A DNA stretch of 43,672 nt from Hyphomicrobiales bacterium (GCA_002709005.1 PAPH01000074.1:1-43672); one strand, 5' to 3'. Positions 27,494-36,194 are shown, counted from the first letter of the stretch. Notes: generated by a model not told the origin, from the sequence alone. Translations and numbers: made by a program.

Positions 27494-27702
27494 TCGGATG
27501 GCTCCCGGAGGGATTTTGGCGTTTCGCGAGGTCAGGTAAAGCCTTTGCCGGATATTGGCAATAGGAGCACGCGCGCTGGCGCGTTCTGTGCGCCAATCTG
27601 CCGCCGATCCCGAACCGGCGCGAGGCATTCAGGCCCCGAATTGGCGGCAAATGCGGAAAATCCATCCACCCGGACGCCTTGTCCCAGCCTCGGGGGCCGG
27701 TT

Positions 27703-28011
27703 CTAGAACCCGTGGTCCGGACCGGTGTCGATCGGTGGCGGCGAAAGATCCTCGTAGAGAAGCCGCGCCTCGCTCGCCGGCCCGCGCCGCTCCCCGCAGC
27801 CGATGATCCTGAAGACCAGCACCCGCCGCGGCATGACGATGGTCAGCGTATCCCCGGGCTTCACCGTGGCGCTCGTATTGCGCTTTTTCTCGCCGTTGAT
27901 GCGTACGTGGCCGGAAGCGACCAGCTTGCCGGCCAACCCCCGGGTTTTGACGACGCGCGCGAAATAGAGCCACTTGTCGATGCGCTGCCGGTCCGGCGAG
28001 ACGGTCGTCAT
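27703..28011 (-). CDS. hslR: S4-domain RNA-binding protein, Hsp15 (HslR) type
   Basis: 102 residues. The S4 domain occupies about residues 9-70 (RIDKWLYFARVVKTRGLAGKL, then GHVRINGEKKRNTSATVKPGD). Hsp15 binds free 50S subunits that carry stalled nascent chains and helps recycle them. It begins 15 nt after the helicase stop, so both are probably cotranscribed, which makes a common RNA-related role plausible. The C-terminal tail is short compared with E. coli Hsp15. Confidence 0.9.
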   Translation of the reverse strand: MTTVSPDRQRIDKWLYFARVVKTRGLAGKLVASGHVRINGEKKRNTSATVKPGDTLTIVMPRRVLVFRIIGCGERRGPASEARLLYEDLSPPPIDTGPDHGF

Positions 28012-28026
28012 CGACGGGTCCTGACC

Positions 28027-31000
28027 CTACTTCTTCAACTGGTCCTTCAGCGCGGCGAGAGCCGCGAAGGGGCTGTCGGGATCGATCGGCTTGTCCTTGC
28101 GCGGCGGGCGATCACGGCGCGGTCCGTCGCCACCCCGGCCCTTGCCGCCGTCCTTGCCGTTGCCGTTCCGGTCATGGCGCGGCTTGCCGCCGCCCTTGCC
28201 CTTGCCGCGCGCCGGCCGGCGTTCGCCGCCCTCCTCGTCACGTGCCTGGGAGTCGCGACCCTGATGGCGGCCCCGGCCTCGGGCATTGTCCGGGCGGCCA
28301 CCCGGCCGCCAAAGAAGAACCGGAACCGGCTCGGCGGCGGGCTCGGCATCCACGGAAGCCGTTTCGGCGGCTTCGGCGGACGCAGTGTCGGCCGGCTTGG
28401 CATCTTCGCTCTGTTCGGGCCCTTCGGAAGCCTCGGCCGAGGGCTCCGGGGACTCGGCAACCGGCTCGCTTCCCGACGGCGCAGCGGCGGTGGGCTGCGG
28501 GCGATCGGCCGCGGTACGGCTCTGGACGACCTCGACGACCGGTCCATCGCCCTTGGCCGGATCGGCGGGAACGGCCTTGTCGAGTTCGGCGAGATGGGCG
28601 GACGCCTCCTCGGCCGGAACCGGTTCGGCGCGATAGCCCAGACCCTTGAGAATTTCCTCGATGTCTTCCTGCGTCGCACCGAGAATCGACAGCATGCCGG
28701 TCGTGGTGATGAAGCGGCGGCCGTCATAGCCGGCCTCCGGGCGCGGACCCGAGCCCGGCGACCATTGCAGCGCGGGACGGATCAGGTCGGCAAGGCGCTC
28801 GAGGATGTCGATGCGCACCGCGCGCTTCCCAAGGAAGCGGAACCCGGCAAGCCGATAGAATTCGCGGTCATAGGCGGGATCGGTGGCAACCGAAGTGCGG
28901 CCGGCGGCCAGAAGCGGCACCACCTCGCCATATCCGTCCTTGTCCATCCCGTCATTGGCGATCGCCCAGAGAAGGGTGATCATCTCGGCGGGCGCCGGCT
29001 TCAGGAGCGCGGGAACGAAGATGTGATAGGCGCCGAAACGGATGCCGTAGCGGCGCAGGCTGGCGCGGGCGTTCTGGTCGAGATCCCGAATGACGTCGGA
29101 CACGTCGCGGCGGAAGAGAATGCCAAGATTCTCGGTAAGCCGGAAGGCGAGCCCCCGGGCCAGACCTTCGAGATCCTCGGCATGGGTCAGGTCGTCGAGC
29201 GGCTTGAGGACGGTCGCGATCTGGTGGTTGACGTAACGGTCGATCCGGGCGGCGACCACATCGCGGGCCTGGCCCTCGAGCTGATCGTCGGCGAGAAGCA
29301 CGACGCGCGGCTTGAGAACATGGTCGCCGGACACGAGCCGGCCCACCGGGTCGCCGAGCCAGCGCACGGTACCGTCGCTGCCGAGCGCGAAATCGCTATT
29401 GCCGGAAGCGTGCAGGCGCGCGGCGCGGGCCTCGAACTCCAGCGCCAGGGCCTTCTGCGCGGCGGCGGTCGCTGCCTGCGCATCGCCGGCCTCGGCCGAC
29501 TGATCGACGATGAAACGGAATCCCGCCAACTGGCCGACATGATGGCCTTCGACGAAGACGTCCCCGTTTACACTGATTTCCGCTTCGAGCATCGCATTTT
29601 CTCTCAACCGCCTCATGAGCACCGATGTCCTGCGGTCAACGAAGCGTTTCGTCAACCTCTCATGCAGTGCATCGGACAATCGGTCCTCTATTTCCCGTGC
29701 CTTTTCCTGCCAGTGTGTCGGATCGGCAAGCCAGTGCGGACGGTTGGAAATATAGGTCCATGTCCGGATCTGGGATATTCTTGCAGCCAGCGTATCGATG
29801 TCGCCGGCCGTCGAATCGCAACGTCGCACCTGTTCGGCGAGATAATCCTCGCGCACCGCGCCGTGCCGCACAAGGTCACGATAGAGCGTTGCGATGATAT
29901 CGGCGTGCTGCGCCGGAGCGATCCGGCGGTAATCGGGAAGCGCGCAGACATCCCAGAGGAGTTCGACCGCCTTCGGCGAGGTAGCCATGTCGCGGACCTC
30001 GAAATCGCTGGCGAGATGTTCGAGCGCGCGCTGGTCGACCGCCGGCAGGGCCCGGGTGAGTCCCTGCACCGGCGGGGTCTGTTCGAGACTGTCGATCAGG
30101 CTCTTCAAGCTCGAGAAGTCAAGCGCCTTGGAACGCCATTGCAGGATGCGCACCGGTTCGACGACGTGGCTTTCCAGCCGCTCGACCAGTTCATCCTCTA
30201 ACGGCTGAACCCGCGCCGTTACCCCGAAAGTGCCGTCGCGCAGGTGCCGACCGGCGCGGCCGGCGATCTGGGCGAATTCGCCCGTCGTCAGACGGCGGTG
30301 AGTATAGCCGTCGAACTTGCGCTCTTGGGCAAACGCCACATGGTCGACATCGAGATTGAGCCCCATGCCGATCGCGTCGGTCGCGACGAGGAAATCGACG
30401 TCGCCGTTCTGGTAGAGTTCGACCTGGGCATTGCGGGTGCGCGGGCTCAGCGCCCCGAGCACCACCGCCGCGCCGCCACGCTGGCGCCGGACCAGTTCGG
30501 CGATCGCATAGACCTCGTCGGCCGAGAACGCGACGATGGCCGAGCGCCGCGGCAGCCGGGTAATCTTCTTCGATCCCGCATAGAGGAGCTGCGACAGTCG
30601 CGGCCGCTCGACCACGGTGATGCCGGGGAGCAATTGTTCGAGAATACCGCGCACGCTTCCCGAACCCAGAAGCAGCGTCTCCTCCCGGCCCCTGAGGCCG
30701 AGAATCCGGTCGGTGAAAACGTGGCCGCGCTCAAGATCGCCGGCAAGCTGAACCTCGTCGATCGCCACGAAGGCGACATCGGCCTTCTGCGGCATCGCCT
30801 CGACGGTGCAGACCGAGTAACGCGCCTTGGGCGGCGTGATCTTTTCCTCACCGGTCACCAGCGAGACATGGGCGGCGCCCACCTTCTCGACCATCCGCTG
30901 ATAGACCTCGCGCGCCAGCAACCGCAGCGGCAGGCCGATCACCCCGGACGAGTGGGCGGCCATCCGCTCGATCGCAAAATGGGTCTTGCCGGTATTGGTC

Positions 31001-31104
31001 GGACCGAGAACGGCAGTCACACCGCGACCCGAAAGGATCAGCGGCTGGCGTTCGGATCTGGCCAGGGCGGCCTTGTCATGCGGGGATTTCGGGAAGGCGG
31101 ACAT
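28027..31104 (-). CDS. SUV3-like DEAD/DExH-box RNA helicase with disordered basic tail
   Basis: 1025 residues from MSAFPKSPHDK; AGGA five bases before this ATG decides the start over a TTG at 31230. Superfamily 2 motifs are I GPTNTGKT, II DEVQ (AIDEVQLAGD), III GSGS, and motif VI in GEFAQIAGRAGRHLRDG. The pattern matches mitochondrial SUV3/bacterial MgpS-type helicases, which work in RNA turnover. Residues from about 840 are an Ala/Pro/Glu-rich acidic linker, and from about 940 a Gly/Arg/Lys-rich tail (RGKGKGGGKPRHDRNGNGK) ends the protein; both are probably unfolded, the latter RNA-binding. hslR follows closely. Confidence 0.9.
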   Translation of the reverse strand: MSAFPKSPHDKAALARSERQPLILSGRGVTAVLGPTNTGKTHFAIERMAAHSSGVIGLPLRLLAREVYQRMVEKVGAAHVSLVTGEEKITPPKARYSVCTVEAMPQKADVAFVAIDEVQLAGDLERGHVFTDRILGLRGREETLLLGSGSVRGILEQLLPGITVVERPRLSQLLYAGSKKITRLPRRSAIVAFSADEVYAIAELVRRQRGGAAVVLGALSPRTRNAQVELYQNGDVDFLVATDAIGMGLNLDVDHVAFAQERKFDGYTHRRLTTGEFAQIAGRAGRHLRDGTFGVTARVQPLEDELVERLESHVVEPVRILQWRSKALDFSSLKSLIDSLEQTPPVQGLTRALPAVDQRALEHLASDFEVRDMATSPKAVELLWDVCALPDYRRIAPAQHADIIATLYRDLVRHGAVREDYLAEQVRRCDSTAGDIDTLAARISQIRTWTYISNRPHWLADPTHWQEKAREIEDRLSDALHERLTKRFVDRRTSVLMRRLRENAMLEAEISVNGDVFVEGHHVGQLAGFRFIVDQSAEAGDAQAATAAAQKALALEFEARAARLHASGNSDFALGSDGTVRWLGDPVGRLVSGDHVLKPRVVLLADDQLEGQARDVVAARIDRYVNHQIATVLKPLDDLTHAEDLEGLARGLAFRLTENLGILFRRDVSDVIRDLDQNARASLRRYGIRFGAYHIFVPALLKPAPAEMITLLWAIANDGMDKDGYGEVVPLLAAGRTSVATDPAYDREFYRLAGFRFLGKRAVRIDILERLADLIRPALQWSPGSGPRPEAGYDGRRFITTTGMLSILGATQEDIEEILKGLGYRAEPVPAEEASAHLAELDKAVPADPAKGDGPVVEVVQSRTAADRPQPTAAAPSGSEPVAESPEPSAEASEGPEQSEDAKPADTASAEAAETASVDAEPAAEPVPVLLWRPGGRPDNARGRGRHQGRDSQARDEEGGERRPARGKGKGGGKPRHDRNGNGKDGGKGRGGDGPRRDRPPRKDKPIDPDSPFAALAALKDQLKK

Positions 31105-31230
31105 CCGTGTCCTGTGTCTGTACCGGCGGAGCCGGACTGTCTCATCGATGCGGGTGGCGCTGAGGCGCTCCTGAGCCCCTATATAAGACTTCCCGGCCGG
31201 TGGTGAAAGCCGCTTTCCCAAGCCCTCCAA

Positions 31231-31275
31231 TTAACATTTGGAACAGGGATGGAACGAATCGGCGACGAATCACTG
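31231..31275. repeat. Direct repeat, copy 1
   Basis: Matches 31514-31558. The core 31251-31272, beginning GGAACGAATC and ending GACGAATCA, is identical over 22 bp to copy 2. Before it both copies have TTAAC-N-TT-N-GGAAC. Each core holds two GAATC sites 11 bp apart, one helical turn. Confidence 0.8.
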
Positions 31276-31381
31276 ACTCGCACGGGTTGTGGATTTGTTC
31301 ACGGCTATATCTGGCGCGATTCCCGCAATCGGACACAAAATCGTGAATCGGCCAGGCACCCGCACCCTTCCAAACACCCCC

Positions 31382-31470
31382 AAAAGGTTAACAGGCCGGA
31401 TTCCTCTTCCGCTTCGGAGTCAAGCAGCGTCGGATTCGCTCTGCAGGGGGTGCTGTTTTGTTAACCTTTT
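31382..31470. repeat. 12-bp perfect inverted repeat with 65-nt loop
   Basis: AAAAGGTTAACA (31382-31393) and TGTTAACCTTTT (31459-31470) are perfect inverted copies centred on GTTAAC. An adjacent second pair, CACCCCC (31375-31381) and GGGGGTG (31446-31452), interleaves with it in pseudoknot order. Function unknown. Confidence 0.65.
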
Positions 31471-31513
31471 CAATCCCCTGCCGGGCGAGAATGCGAAGAA
31501 GGGATGTTTTGCG

Positions 31514-31558
31514 TTAACTTTCGGAACGCCGGAGGAACGAATCGGCGACGAATCAGAG
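31514..31558. repeat. Direct repeat, copy 2
   Basis: Second copy of the 31231-31275 unit, with the 22-bp identical core at 31534-31555 and two GAATC sites. The copies are 283 bp apart. Confidence 0.8.
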
Positions 31559-31615
31559 ACCGGCCGGTATTCCCGCTTTGTTCCGGCCACATCTTGTGCC
31601 GAACCGGGGCCCCGG

Positions 31616-31648
31616 ACACAAAAAACCGCCGCCCGTGACAGGCGGCGG
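31616..31648 (-). terminator. phaB terminator
   Basis: CCGCCGCC (31626-31633) pairs with GGCGGCGG (31641-31648) around a 7-nt loop. The minus strand then reads TTTTTTGTG. It lies 127 nt past the phaB stop and should end the phaAB message. Confidence 0.8.
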
Positions 31649-31775
31649 CGGGACGGCATGAGCTCTTCGTTAACCTTTGACGACAAGTTCGCCCAAAATC
31701 GTCCTCGCGCACCGCGTGTGGCGTTAACCTCTCGCCGCGGGAACGACGGCGCCGATACGGCTGAGCCGGCCGGGT

Positions 31776-32501
31776 TCAGGAGAAGAACTGGCCACCGTTG
31801 GCCGAGATCGTCGATCCGGTGATGAAGCTGGAATCCTCGGAGGCGAGGAAGACCACGCAACGGGCGATTTCCTCGGGCTCGCCGAGACGTCCGACGGGGA
31901 TCTGCGGGATGATGCGCTCGTTGAGCACCTTCTCGGGCACCGCGCGGACCATCTCGGTCCCGATATAGCCCGGACAGACGGCATTCACCGTGATTCCGGC
32001 GCGCGCGCCTTCCTGGGCGAGTGCCCGGGTAAAGCCGATGTCGCCGGCCTTGGAGGCCGAATAGTTGGCCTGCCCCGCCTGTCCCTTCTGGCCGTTGACC
32101 GAGGAGATGTTGATCACCCGCCCGAACTTGCGGTCGCGCATGCCGCCCCACACCGGATGGGTCATGTTGAACAGACCCGTGAGATTGGTGTTGATCACCT
32201 CGTTCCACATCTCCGGCGTCATCTTGTGGAACATCGCATCGCGGGTGATGCCGGCATTGTTGACCAGCACCTCCACCGGACCGAGTTCGGTCTCGACCTT
32301 CTCTATACCTTCCTTGCAGGCGTCGTAGCTCGAGACGTCCCACTTGTAGGCCTTGATGCCCGTCGCATCGGAGAAGGCCTTCGCCTTCTCGTCATTGCCG
32401 GCATAGGTCGCCGCCACCTTGTATCCCGCGTCGCGCAACGCCAGCGAGATCGCCTCGCCTATACCGCGCGTGCCGCCGGTCACCAATGCTACTCGTGCCA
32501 T
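31776..32501 (-). CDS. phaB: Acetoacetyl-CoA reductase PhaB
   Basis: NADPH-dependent reduction of acetoacetyl-CoA to (R)-3-hydroxybutyryl-CoA, the second step to polyhydroxybutyrate. 241 residues, classical short-chain dehydrogenase. Cofactor loop TGGTRGIG lies at 8-15, NNAG at 81-84, catalytic Ser in NISSVNG near 133, Tyr147 and Lys151 in YSASK. The substrate-site segment GQKGQAGQANYSASKAG is the form typical of PhaB rather than FabG. GGGAGGAAGG precedes the ATG. It lies 98 nt downstream of phaA, probably cotranscribed. Confidence 0.95.
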   Translation of the reverse strand: MARVALVTGGTRGIGEAISLALRDAGYKVAATYAGNDEKAKAFSDATGIKAYKWDVSSYDACKEGIEKVETELGPVEVLVNNAGITRDAMFHKMTPEMWNEVINTNLTGLFNMTHPVWGGMRDRKFGRVINISSVNGQKGQAGQANYSASKAGDIGFTRALAQEGARAGITVNAVCPGYIGTEMVRAVPEKVLNERIIPQIPVGRLGEPEEIARCVVFLASEDSSFITGSTISANGGQFFS

Positions 32502-32599
32502 AAAAGCCTTCCTCCCTTGGCTGGGGCGAACGGTCTTTCCGGTCTCAAATTGCCGGAGTTGAGGGCCGTCCGCCCGTTATGGATTTCTTCCCGGTGCCC

Positions 32600-33781
32600 T
32601 CACATGCTCTCGACGCACAGAGCCACACCCATGCCGCCGCCGATGCACAGCGTGGCGAGCCCCTTCTTGGCGCGCCGGCGTTTCATTTCGAAAACCAGGG
32701 TGTTGAAGATGCGCGCACCCGAGGCGCCGACCGGGTGCCCGATGGCGATCGCCCCGCCGTTGACGTTGACGATGTCGGGGTTCCAGCCCATGTCCTTGTT
32801 GACCGCGCAGGCCTGTGCCGCAAACGCCTCGTTGGCCTCCACGAGATCGAGATCGTCGACCTTCCAGCCGGCCTTTTCGAGCGCCTTGCGCGAGGCCGGA
32901 ATCGGCCCGGTGCCCATGATCTGCGGATCGACACCCGCGGTCGCCCATGAGACGATCCGCGCCATCGGCGTGATACCGCGCCGCGAGGCTTCGTCGGCGG
33001 TCATCAGCACCACCGCGGCCGCGCCGTCGTTGATGCCCGAGGCATTGGCCGCCGTCACCGTGCCTTCCTTGTCGAAGGCCGGACGCAGCTTGCCGACGCT
33101 CTCCGCCGTCACCCCGTGCTTGATGTACTCGTCGTCCTCAACGATCGTGTCGCCCTTGCGGCCCTTGACGGTGAAGGGAACGATCTCGTCCTTGAACCTG
33201 CCGGCTTTCTGCGCGGCTTCCGCCTTGTTCTGCGAGGCCACCGCGAAGGCGTCCTGCTCGTCGCGCGAGAGCTGCCACTGGCGCGCGACGTTCTCCGCCG
33301 TGTTGCCCATGTGATAGCCGTAGAAGGCGTCGGTGAGACCGTCCTTGAGCATGGTGTCGATCATCTTGAAATCACCCATCTTCACGCCGCTCCTGAGATG
33401 CGCGCAATGCGGTGCCATCGACATGGATTCGTGCCCGCCGGCAACGATGATGCCGGCATCGCCCATGGCAATCTGCTGCATGCCTATGGCGATGGTGCGC
33501 AGGCCCGAGCCGCAGAGCTGGTTGAGCCCCCAGGCGGTGGTTTCCTGCGGGCATCCGGCAGCCATGGCGGCCTGGCGGGCGGGGTTTTGCCCCTCGCCGG
33601 CGGCGAGGATCTGACCCATGATGACTTCGTCGACTTCCTTCGGGTCGACGCCTGCGCGCTCGAGCGCCGCGGTGATGGCCGCGGCTCCGAGTTCGTGCGC
33701 CGGGACATTCGCAAATGCACCATTGAACGACCCCACCGGGGTCCGGGCAGCACTGGCGATGACGATTTCGGCTGTACTCAT
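32600..33781 (-). CDS. phaA: Acetyl-CoA acetyltransferase (beta-ketothiolase) PhaA
   Basis: Condenses two acetyl-CoA to acetoacetyl-CoA, feeding PhaB. 393 residues, the usual length. Catalytic residues are C90 ([10 protein letters not shown]), H349 ([10 protein letters not shown]) and C379 (CIGGGMG). It starts with [17 protein letters not shown], and GAGGAAA upstream is the ribosome site. It is divergent from phaR across a 255-nt region with an inverted repeat that may be the PhaR operator. The PHB synthase gene is not in this window. Confidence 0.96.
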   Translation of the reverse strand: MSTAEIVIASAARTPVGSFNGAFANVPAHELGAAAITAALERAGVDPKEVDEVIMGQILAAGEGQNPARQAAMAAGCPQETTAWGLNQLCGSGLRTIAIGMQQIAMGDAGIIVAGGHESMSMAPHCAHLRSGVKMGDFKMIDTMLKDGLTDAFYGYHMGNTAENVARQWQLSRDEQDAFAVASQNKAEAAQKAGRFKDEIVPFTVKGRKGDTIVEDDEYIKHGVTAESVGKLRPAFDKEGTVTAANASGINDGAAAVVLMTADEASRRGITPMARIVSWATAGVDPQIMGTGPIPASRKALEKAGWKVDDLDLVEANEAFAAQACAVNKDMGWNPDIVNVNGGAIAIGHPVGASGARIFNTLVFEMKRRRAKKGLATLCIGGGMGVALCVESM

Positions 33782-33897
33782 GGTCGTTTCCTCTAATTGC
33801 TATCTTTGCTTTCGAAGGTGCCGCAGCGTCTTAACCATGTCAAATATTTCCGGGTTCGGGCCTCCCCGCAAATAGTCGAAGACTGATATGTTTTGCG

Positions 33898-33919
33898 CCG
33901 CAACAAAGGGGTGTTGCGG
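33898..33919. promoter_or_regulatory. Likely PhaR operator between phaA and phaR
   Basis: CCGCAACA (33898-33905) and TGTTGCGG (33912-33919) form a perfect inverted repeat with a 6-nt spacer; a third half-site, GCCGCAACG, lies at 33951-33959. PhaR proteins bind TGC/GCA-rich dyads upstream of phasin genes and their own gene. The site is about 118 nt before phaR and 117 nt from phaA. Confidence 0.55.
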
Positions 33920-34036
33920 AACCGGTATTGCTTTGGGTTCGCCGCAACGCACAAAAGAATTTGTCAGAGCGACGGGTTTTCGCCTAGAGTCGTGATACGA
34001 CGAAAGCTTGGTCTTTCACCTCGAGGAGGAGAGTGC

Positions 34037-34630
34037 ATGGCAAAGAAAGACGGACCGGTCATCATCAAGAAATATGCGAACCGGCGCCTCTACAACACCG
34101 GAACGAGCACCTATGTGACGCTCGACGATCTGGCGGTCATGGTGAAGAAAGGAGAGGACTTCACCGTGCAGGACGCCAAGTCGGGTGAGGACATCACCCA
34201 CTCGGTGCTCACCCAGATCATTTTCGAGCAGGAATCCAAGACCGGCAACACGCTTCTGCCGGTGTCGTTCCTGCGCCAGCTCATCTCCTTTTACGGCGAT
34301 CAGCTTCAGATGGTGGTGCCGAGCTATCTCGAACAGTCCATGGCGGCGCTGTCCGAACAGCAGGAGCAGGTCCGCGACCAGCTTTCCAAGCAGCTCGGCG
34401 AAAACCCCATGACCCGCAACATGCAGATCCCCATGCAGATGATGGAGGAAACCGTGCGCCGGAACACCGAGATGTTCCAGAAGGCGATGGCGATGTTCTC
34501 GCCCTTCGCAATGGGTGCGCAGCCGCCGGCACGGGAGGAAACCAGGAAGCCGGTGGCTGACAAGGACATCGACGATCTCAAGACCCAGCTCAAGGCGCTG
34601 CAGGACAGGATCGATTCCATCGGCAGCTGA
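34037..34630 (+). CDS. phaR: Polyhydroxyalkanoate synthesis repressor PhaR
   Basis: 197 residues. The N-terminal DNA-binding domain (PHB_acc_N) is VIIKKYANRRLYNTGTSTYV through about residue 65, followed by the PHB accumulation domain with TGNTLLPVSFLRQLISFYG. A glutamine/methionine-rich helical region and the charged C-terminal helix KDIDDLKTQLKALQDRI suggest oligomerisation. PhaR binds nascent PHB granules and thereby releases its targets, chiefly phasin genes and itself. Ribosome site GAGGAGGAGA is strong. It is divergent from phaAB and has its own terminator. Confidence 0.95.
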   Translation: MAKKDGPVIIKKYANRRLYNTGTSTYVTLDDLAVMVKKGEDFTVQDAKSGEDITHSVLTQIIFEQESKTGNTLLPVSFLRQLISFYGDQLQMVVPSYLEQSMAALSEQQEQVRDQLSKQLGENPMTRNMQIPMQMMEETVRRNTEMFQKAMAMFSPFAMGAQPPAREETRKPVADKDIDDLKTQLKALQDRIDSIGS

Positions 34631-34679
34631 GCCGCCGCGGAGATCCGTCTTCCACGGGCCGGAAACACAGCTTTGACCA

Positions 34680-34709
34680 AAAAGGGCCGCACCCGTGTGT
34701 GGCCCTTTT
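34680..34709 (+). terminator. phaR terminator
   Basis: AAAAGGGCC (34680-34688) pairs with GGCCCTTTT (34701-34709), with CAC/GTG possibly extending the stem inward. It lies 49 nt after phaR and ends in TTTT. Confidence 0.85.
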
Positions 34710-34790
34710 CCGTTCCCCGCTTTACCTTGCGCCGAAACCGGCCGGACCCTCCGCCCGGTCATTCGAAACCGTCAGGGAGCCTGAACGCCC

Positions 34791-35222
34791 ATGTCCGCCA
34801 TCACGCTTGCAAAGGCCAACCGCATCATCACCGCCGCTTTCGCCAAGGGGAAGGAACTGGACCTCGCGCCGCTCACGGTCGTCGTGCTCGACGCCGGCGG
34901 ACAGCCCGTTTCCGTGCAGCGTCAAGACGGCTCGTCAATGATGCGTTTCGACATCGCCACCGGCAAGGCATGGGGCGCGCTGGCGCTTGGCATGGGATCG
35001 CGGAAGGTCGGCGCCATCGCTGTCGAGCGGCCGCACTTCTTCCAGGGGCTTTCCGGTGTCTCCGGCGGCCGCATGGTGCCGGTGCCGGGCGGTGTATTGG
35101 TGCGCGACAAGAAGGGCGCGATCATTGGCGCCGTCGGCATCACCGGCGACACCTCGGACAATGACGAGGCCTGCGCGATCGCCGGCATCGAGGCCGCCGG
35201 CTTCACCCCCGACGCCAGCTGA
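34791..35222 (+). CDS. GlcG/HbpS-family protein (heme-binding-like, DUF336)
   Basis: 143 residues covering one whole family domain: LAKANRIITAAFAKGKELDL, VVVLDAGGQPVSVQRQDGS, and the C-terminal GGVLVRDKKGAIIGAVGITGDTSDNDE. Family members include HbpS, an extracellular heme and iron sensor, and GlcG of glycolate utilisation; most are unassigned. No signal peptide is present, so it is probably cytosolic. GGGAG lies upstream of the ATG. It is monocistronic between the phaR terminator and the convergent membrane protein gene 12 nt away. Confidence 0.88.
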   Translation: MSAITLAKANRIITAAFAKGKELDLAPLTVVVLDAGGQPVSVQRQDGSSMMRFDIATGKAWGALALGMGSRKVGAIAVERPHFFQGLSGVSGGRMVPVPGGVLVRDKKGAIIGAVGITGDTSDNDEACAIAGIEAAGFTPDAS

Positions 35223-35234
35223 GCCGACGGGCGA

Positions 35235-35639
35235 CTACAAGCCGATCGAGACGTCTCGACCCGCCGAGCGGATCGAGACGGAAAAGCCTGCGATCACGTC
35301 GATGAAGGCGATCGCCATCAGGATGAAGAAGATGTCGGTCGCCGCCTGCGCCACCAGCAGGAACTCGACGAGAAAGGCGATGAAGATGAAGGTCGAGAGC
35401 AGGTGGTCAATCACCGACCAGGATCCTGTCCGCGTCGCCTTCAGGATCTCGATGAAGAGCAGCACCAGAGCGACGACGATCAGCAGGTCGCCGACATTCA
35501 TCGACCAGACGGCCCCCGACATCATCGGGATTTCGACCAGCGTCGACGACAGGCTGGAGAGCGCGCTTCCGCCGAAGCCGGCGATGACGACGTTATAGGC
35601 GATGAACGGCACGATCATCAGCGGTATGGCGGCGAGCAT
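35235..35639 (-). CDS. Small four-helix membrane protein of unknown function
   Basis: 134 residues from the ATG at 35639, chosen because GGGAGG precedes it; an upstream start at 35729 would add 30 hydrophilic residues. Four hydrophobic segments are seen: LAAIPLMIVPFIAYNVVI, LLIVVALVLLFIEIL, LLSTFIFIAFLVEFLLV and FFILMAIAFIDVIAGFSV. Short loops contain TRTGSW. No functional motif is recognised. It stands alone on the minus strand, convergent with the HbpS-like gene and downstream of the rpmF terminator. Confidence 0.78.
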   Translation of the reverse strand: MLAAIPLMIVPFIAYNVVIAGFGGSALSSLSSTLVEIPMMSGAVWSMNVGDLLIVVALVLLFIEILKATRTGSWSVIDHLLSTFIFIAFLVEFLLVAQAATDIFFILMAIAFIDVIAGFSVSIRSAGRDVSIGL

Positions 35640-35775
35640 GAAGGCCTCCCGGCTCGGGTTGAAATCCGATGCCCGGGCCTGAGGCCGCGCGGGCGGCGTG
35701 ACTGTGCCTTTTCGGGACGGGCGCGACAAGGCCGGCCGGCGAATTTTTACCCGTAAGAAGCGATCAAATACGAAA

Positions 35776-35796
35776 AGCCGGCCCGTCGGGCCGGCT
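35776..35796 (-). terminator. rpmF terminator
   Basis: A 9-bp perfect stem, AGCCGGCCC (35776-35784) with GGGCCGGCT (35788-35796), has a GTC loop and TTTTCG on the minus strand. It lies 28 nt after rpmF. Confidence 0.85.
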
Positions 35797-35824
35797 CGTC
35801 ACACCCACATCCGGGAAGGATGGA

Positions 35825-36010
35825 TCAGGCGTTTTCCTTGGGCGTCAGCACCTGGCGACCGCGATACATGCCGGTCTTCAGATCGATGTGGTGCGGGCGG
35901 CGCAGTTCGCCGGAATTCTTGTCCTCGACATAGGTCGGGGCCTTCAGTGCATCGGCCGCGCGACGCATACCGCGCTTGGACGGGGAGGTTTTACGCTTCG
36001 GAACAGCCAT
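35825..36010 (-). CDS. rpmF: 50S ribosomal protein L32
   Basis: 61 residues beginning [20 protein letters not shown] and containing [20 protein letters not shown], the alphaproteobacterial L32 pattern. It lacks the zinc-binding cysteines found in some other L32 proteins, as is normal for this group. A frame extended to 36040 is rejected because L32 starts at MAVPKRK. It is a single gene with its own terminator. Confidence 0.98.
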   Translation of the reverse strand: MAVPKRKTSPSKRGMRRAADALKAPTYVEDKNSGELRRPHHIDLKTGMYRGRQVLTPKENA

Positions 36011-36194
36011 GACGTACTCCAGTTCGATAATTCGGCACACGCGGCGCCCGGCTCAACAAGCCCGCCTTGCATGTGCAATTTCGGAAATTGGGCGGGCTTA
36101 TACAGTGAAGAGAGGTCTTTGACCAGACTCTTCTTGCCGCTTTTTTATTACCCAGGCCCGGCGCGCGGGCTTTTCGCGACCGGCTGAGCGCTAT

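Larger units (their letters stand above)
31105..31775. other. 671-nt gene-free region rich in GANTC and GTTAAC sites
   Basis: It lies between phaB and the helicase, both on the minus strand. Ten GANTC sites occur in 31256-31554 (starts 31256, 31267, 31275, 31318, 31345, 31399, 31417, 31433, 31539, 31550). GTTAAC occurs at 31387, 31460, 31513, 31669 and 31723, and ATTAAC near 31230. It also has a direct repeat, a 12-bp inverted repeat and the phaB terminator. No protein with a ribosome site was found. A TATATA element near 31181 may belong to the helicase promoter. Confidence 0.7.

Noticed and set aside
27679..30201. 840-residue plus-strand open frame
   Set aside because: It lies antisense to hslR and the helicase, has no family motifs and reflects GC-rich third codon positions.
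31105..31230. Helicase start at TTG 31230
   Set aside because: The ATG at 31104 has AGGA at good spacing and opens the conserved helicase sequence; the extra residues show no similarity to the family.
31231..31560. Chromosome replication origin
   Set aside because: GANTC and TTAACC motifs recall alphaproteobacterial origins, but there is no good DnaA box cluster (only a TGTGGATTT-like site near 31289) and no hemE, maf or parAB neighbours.
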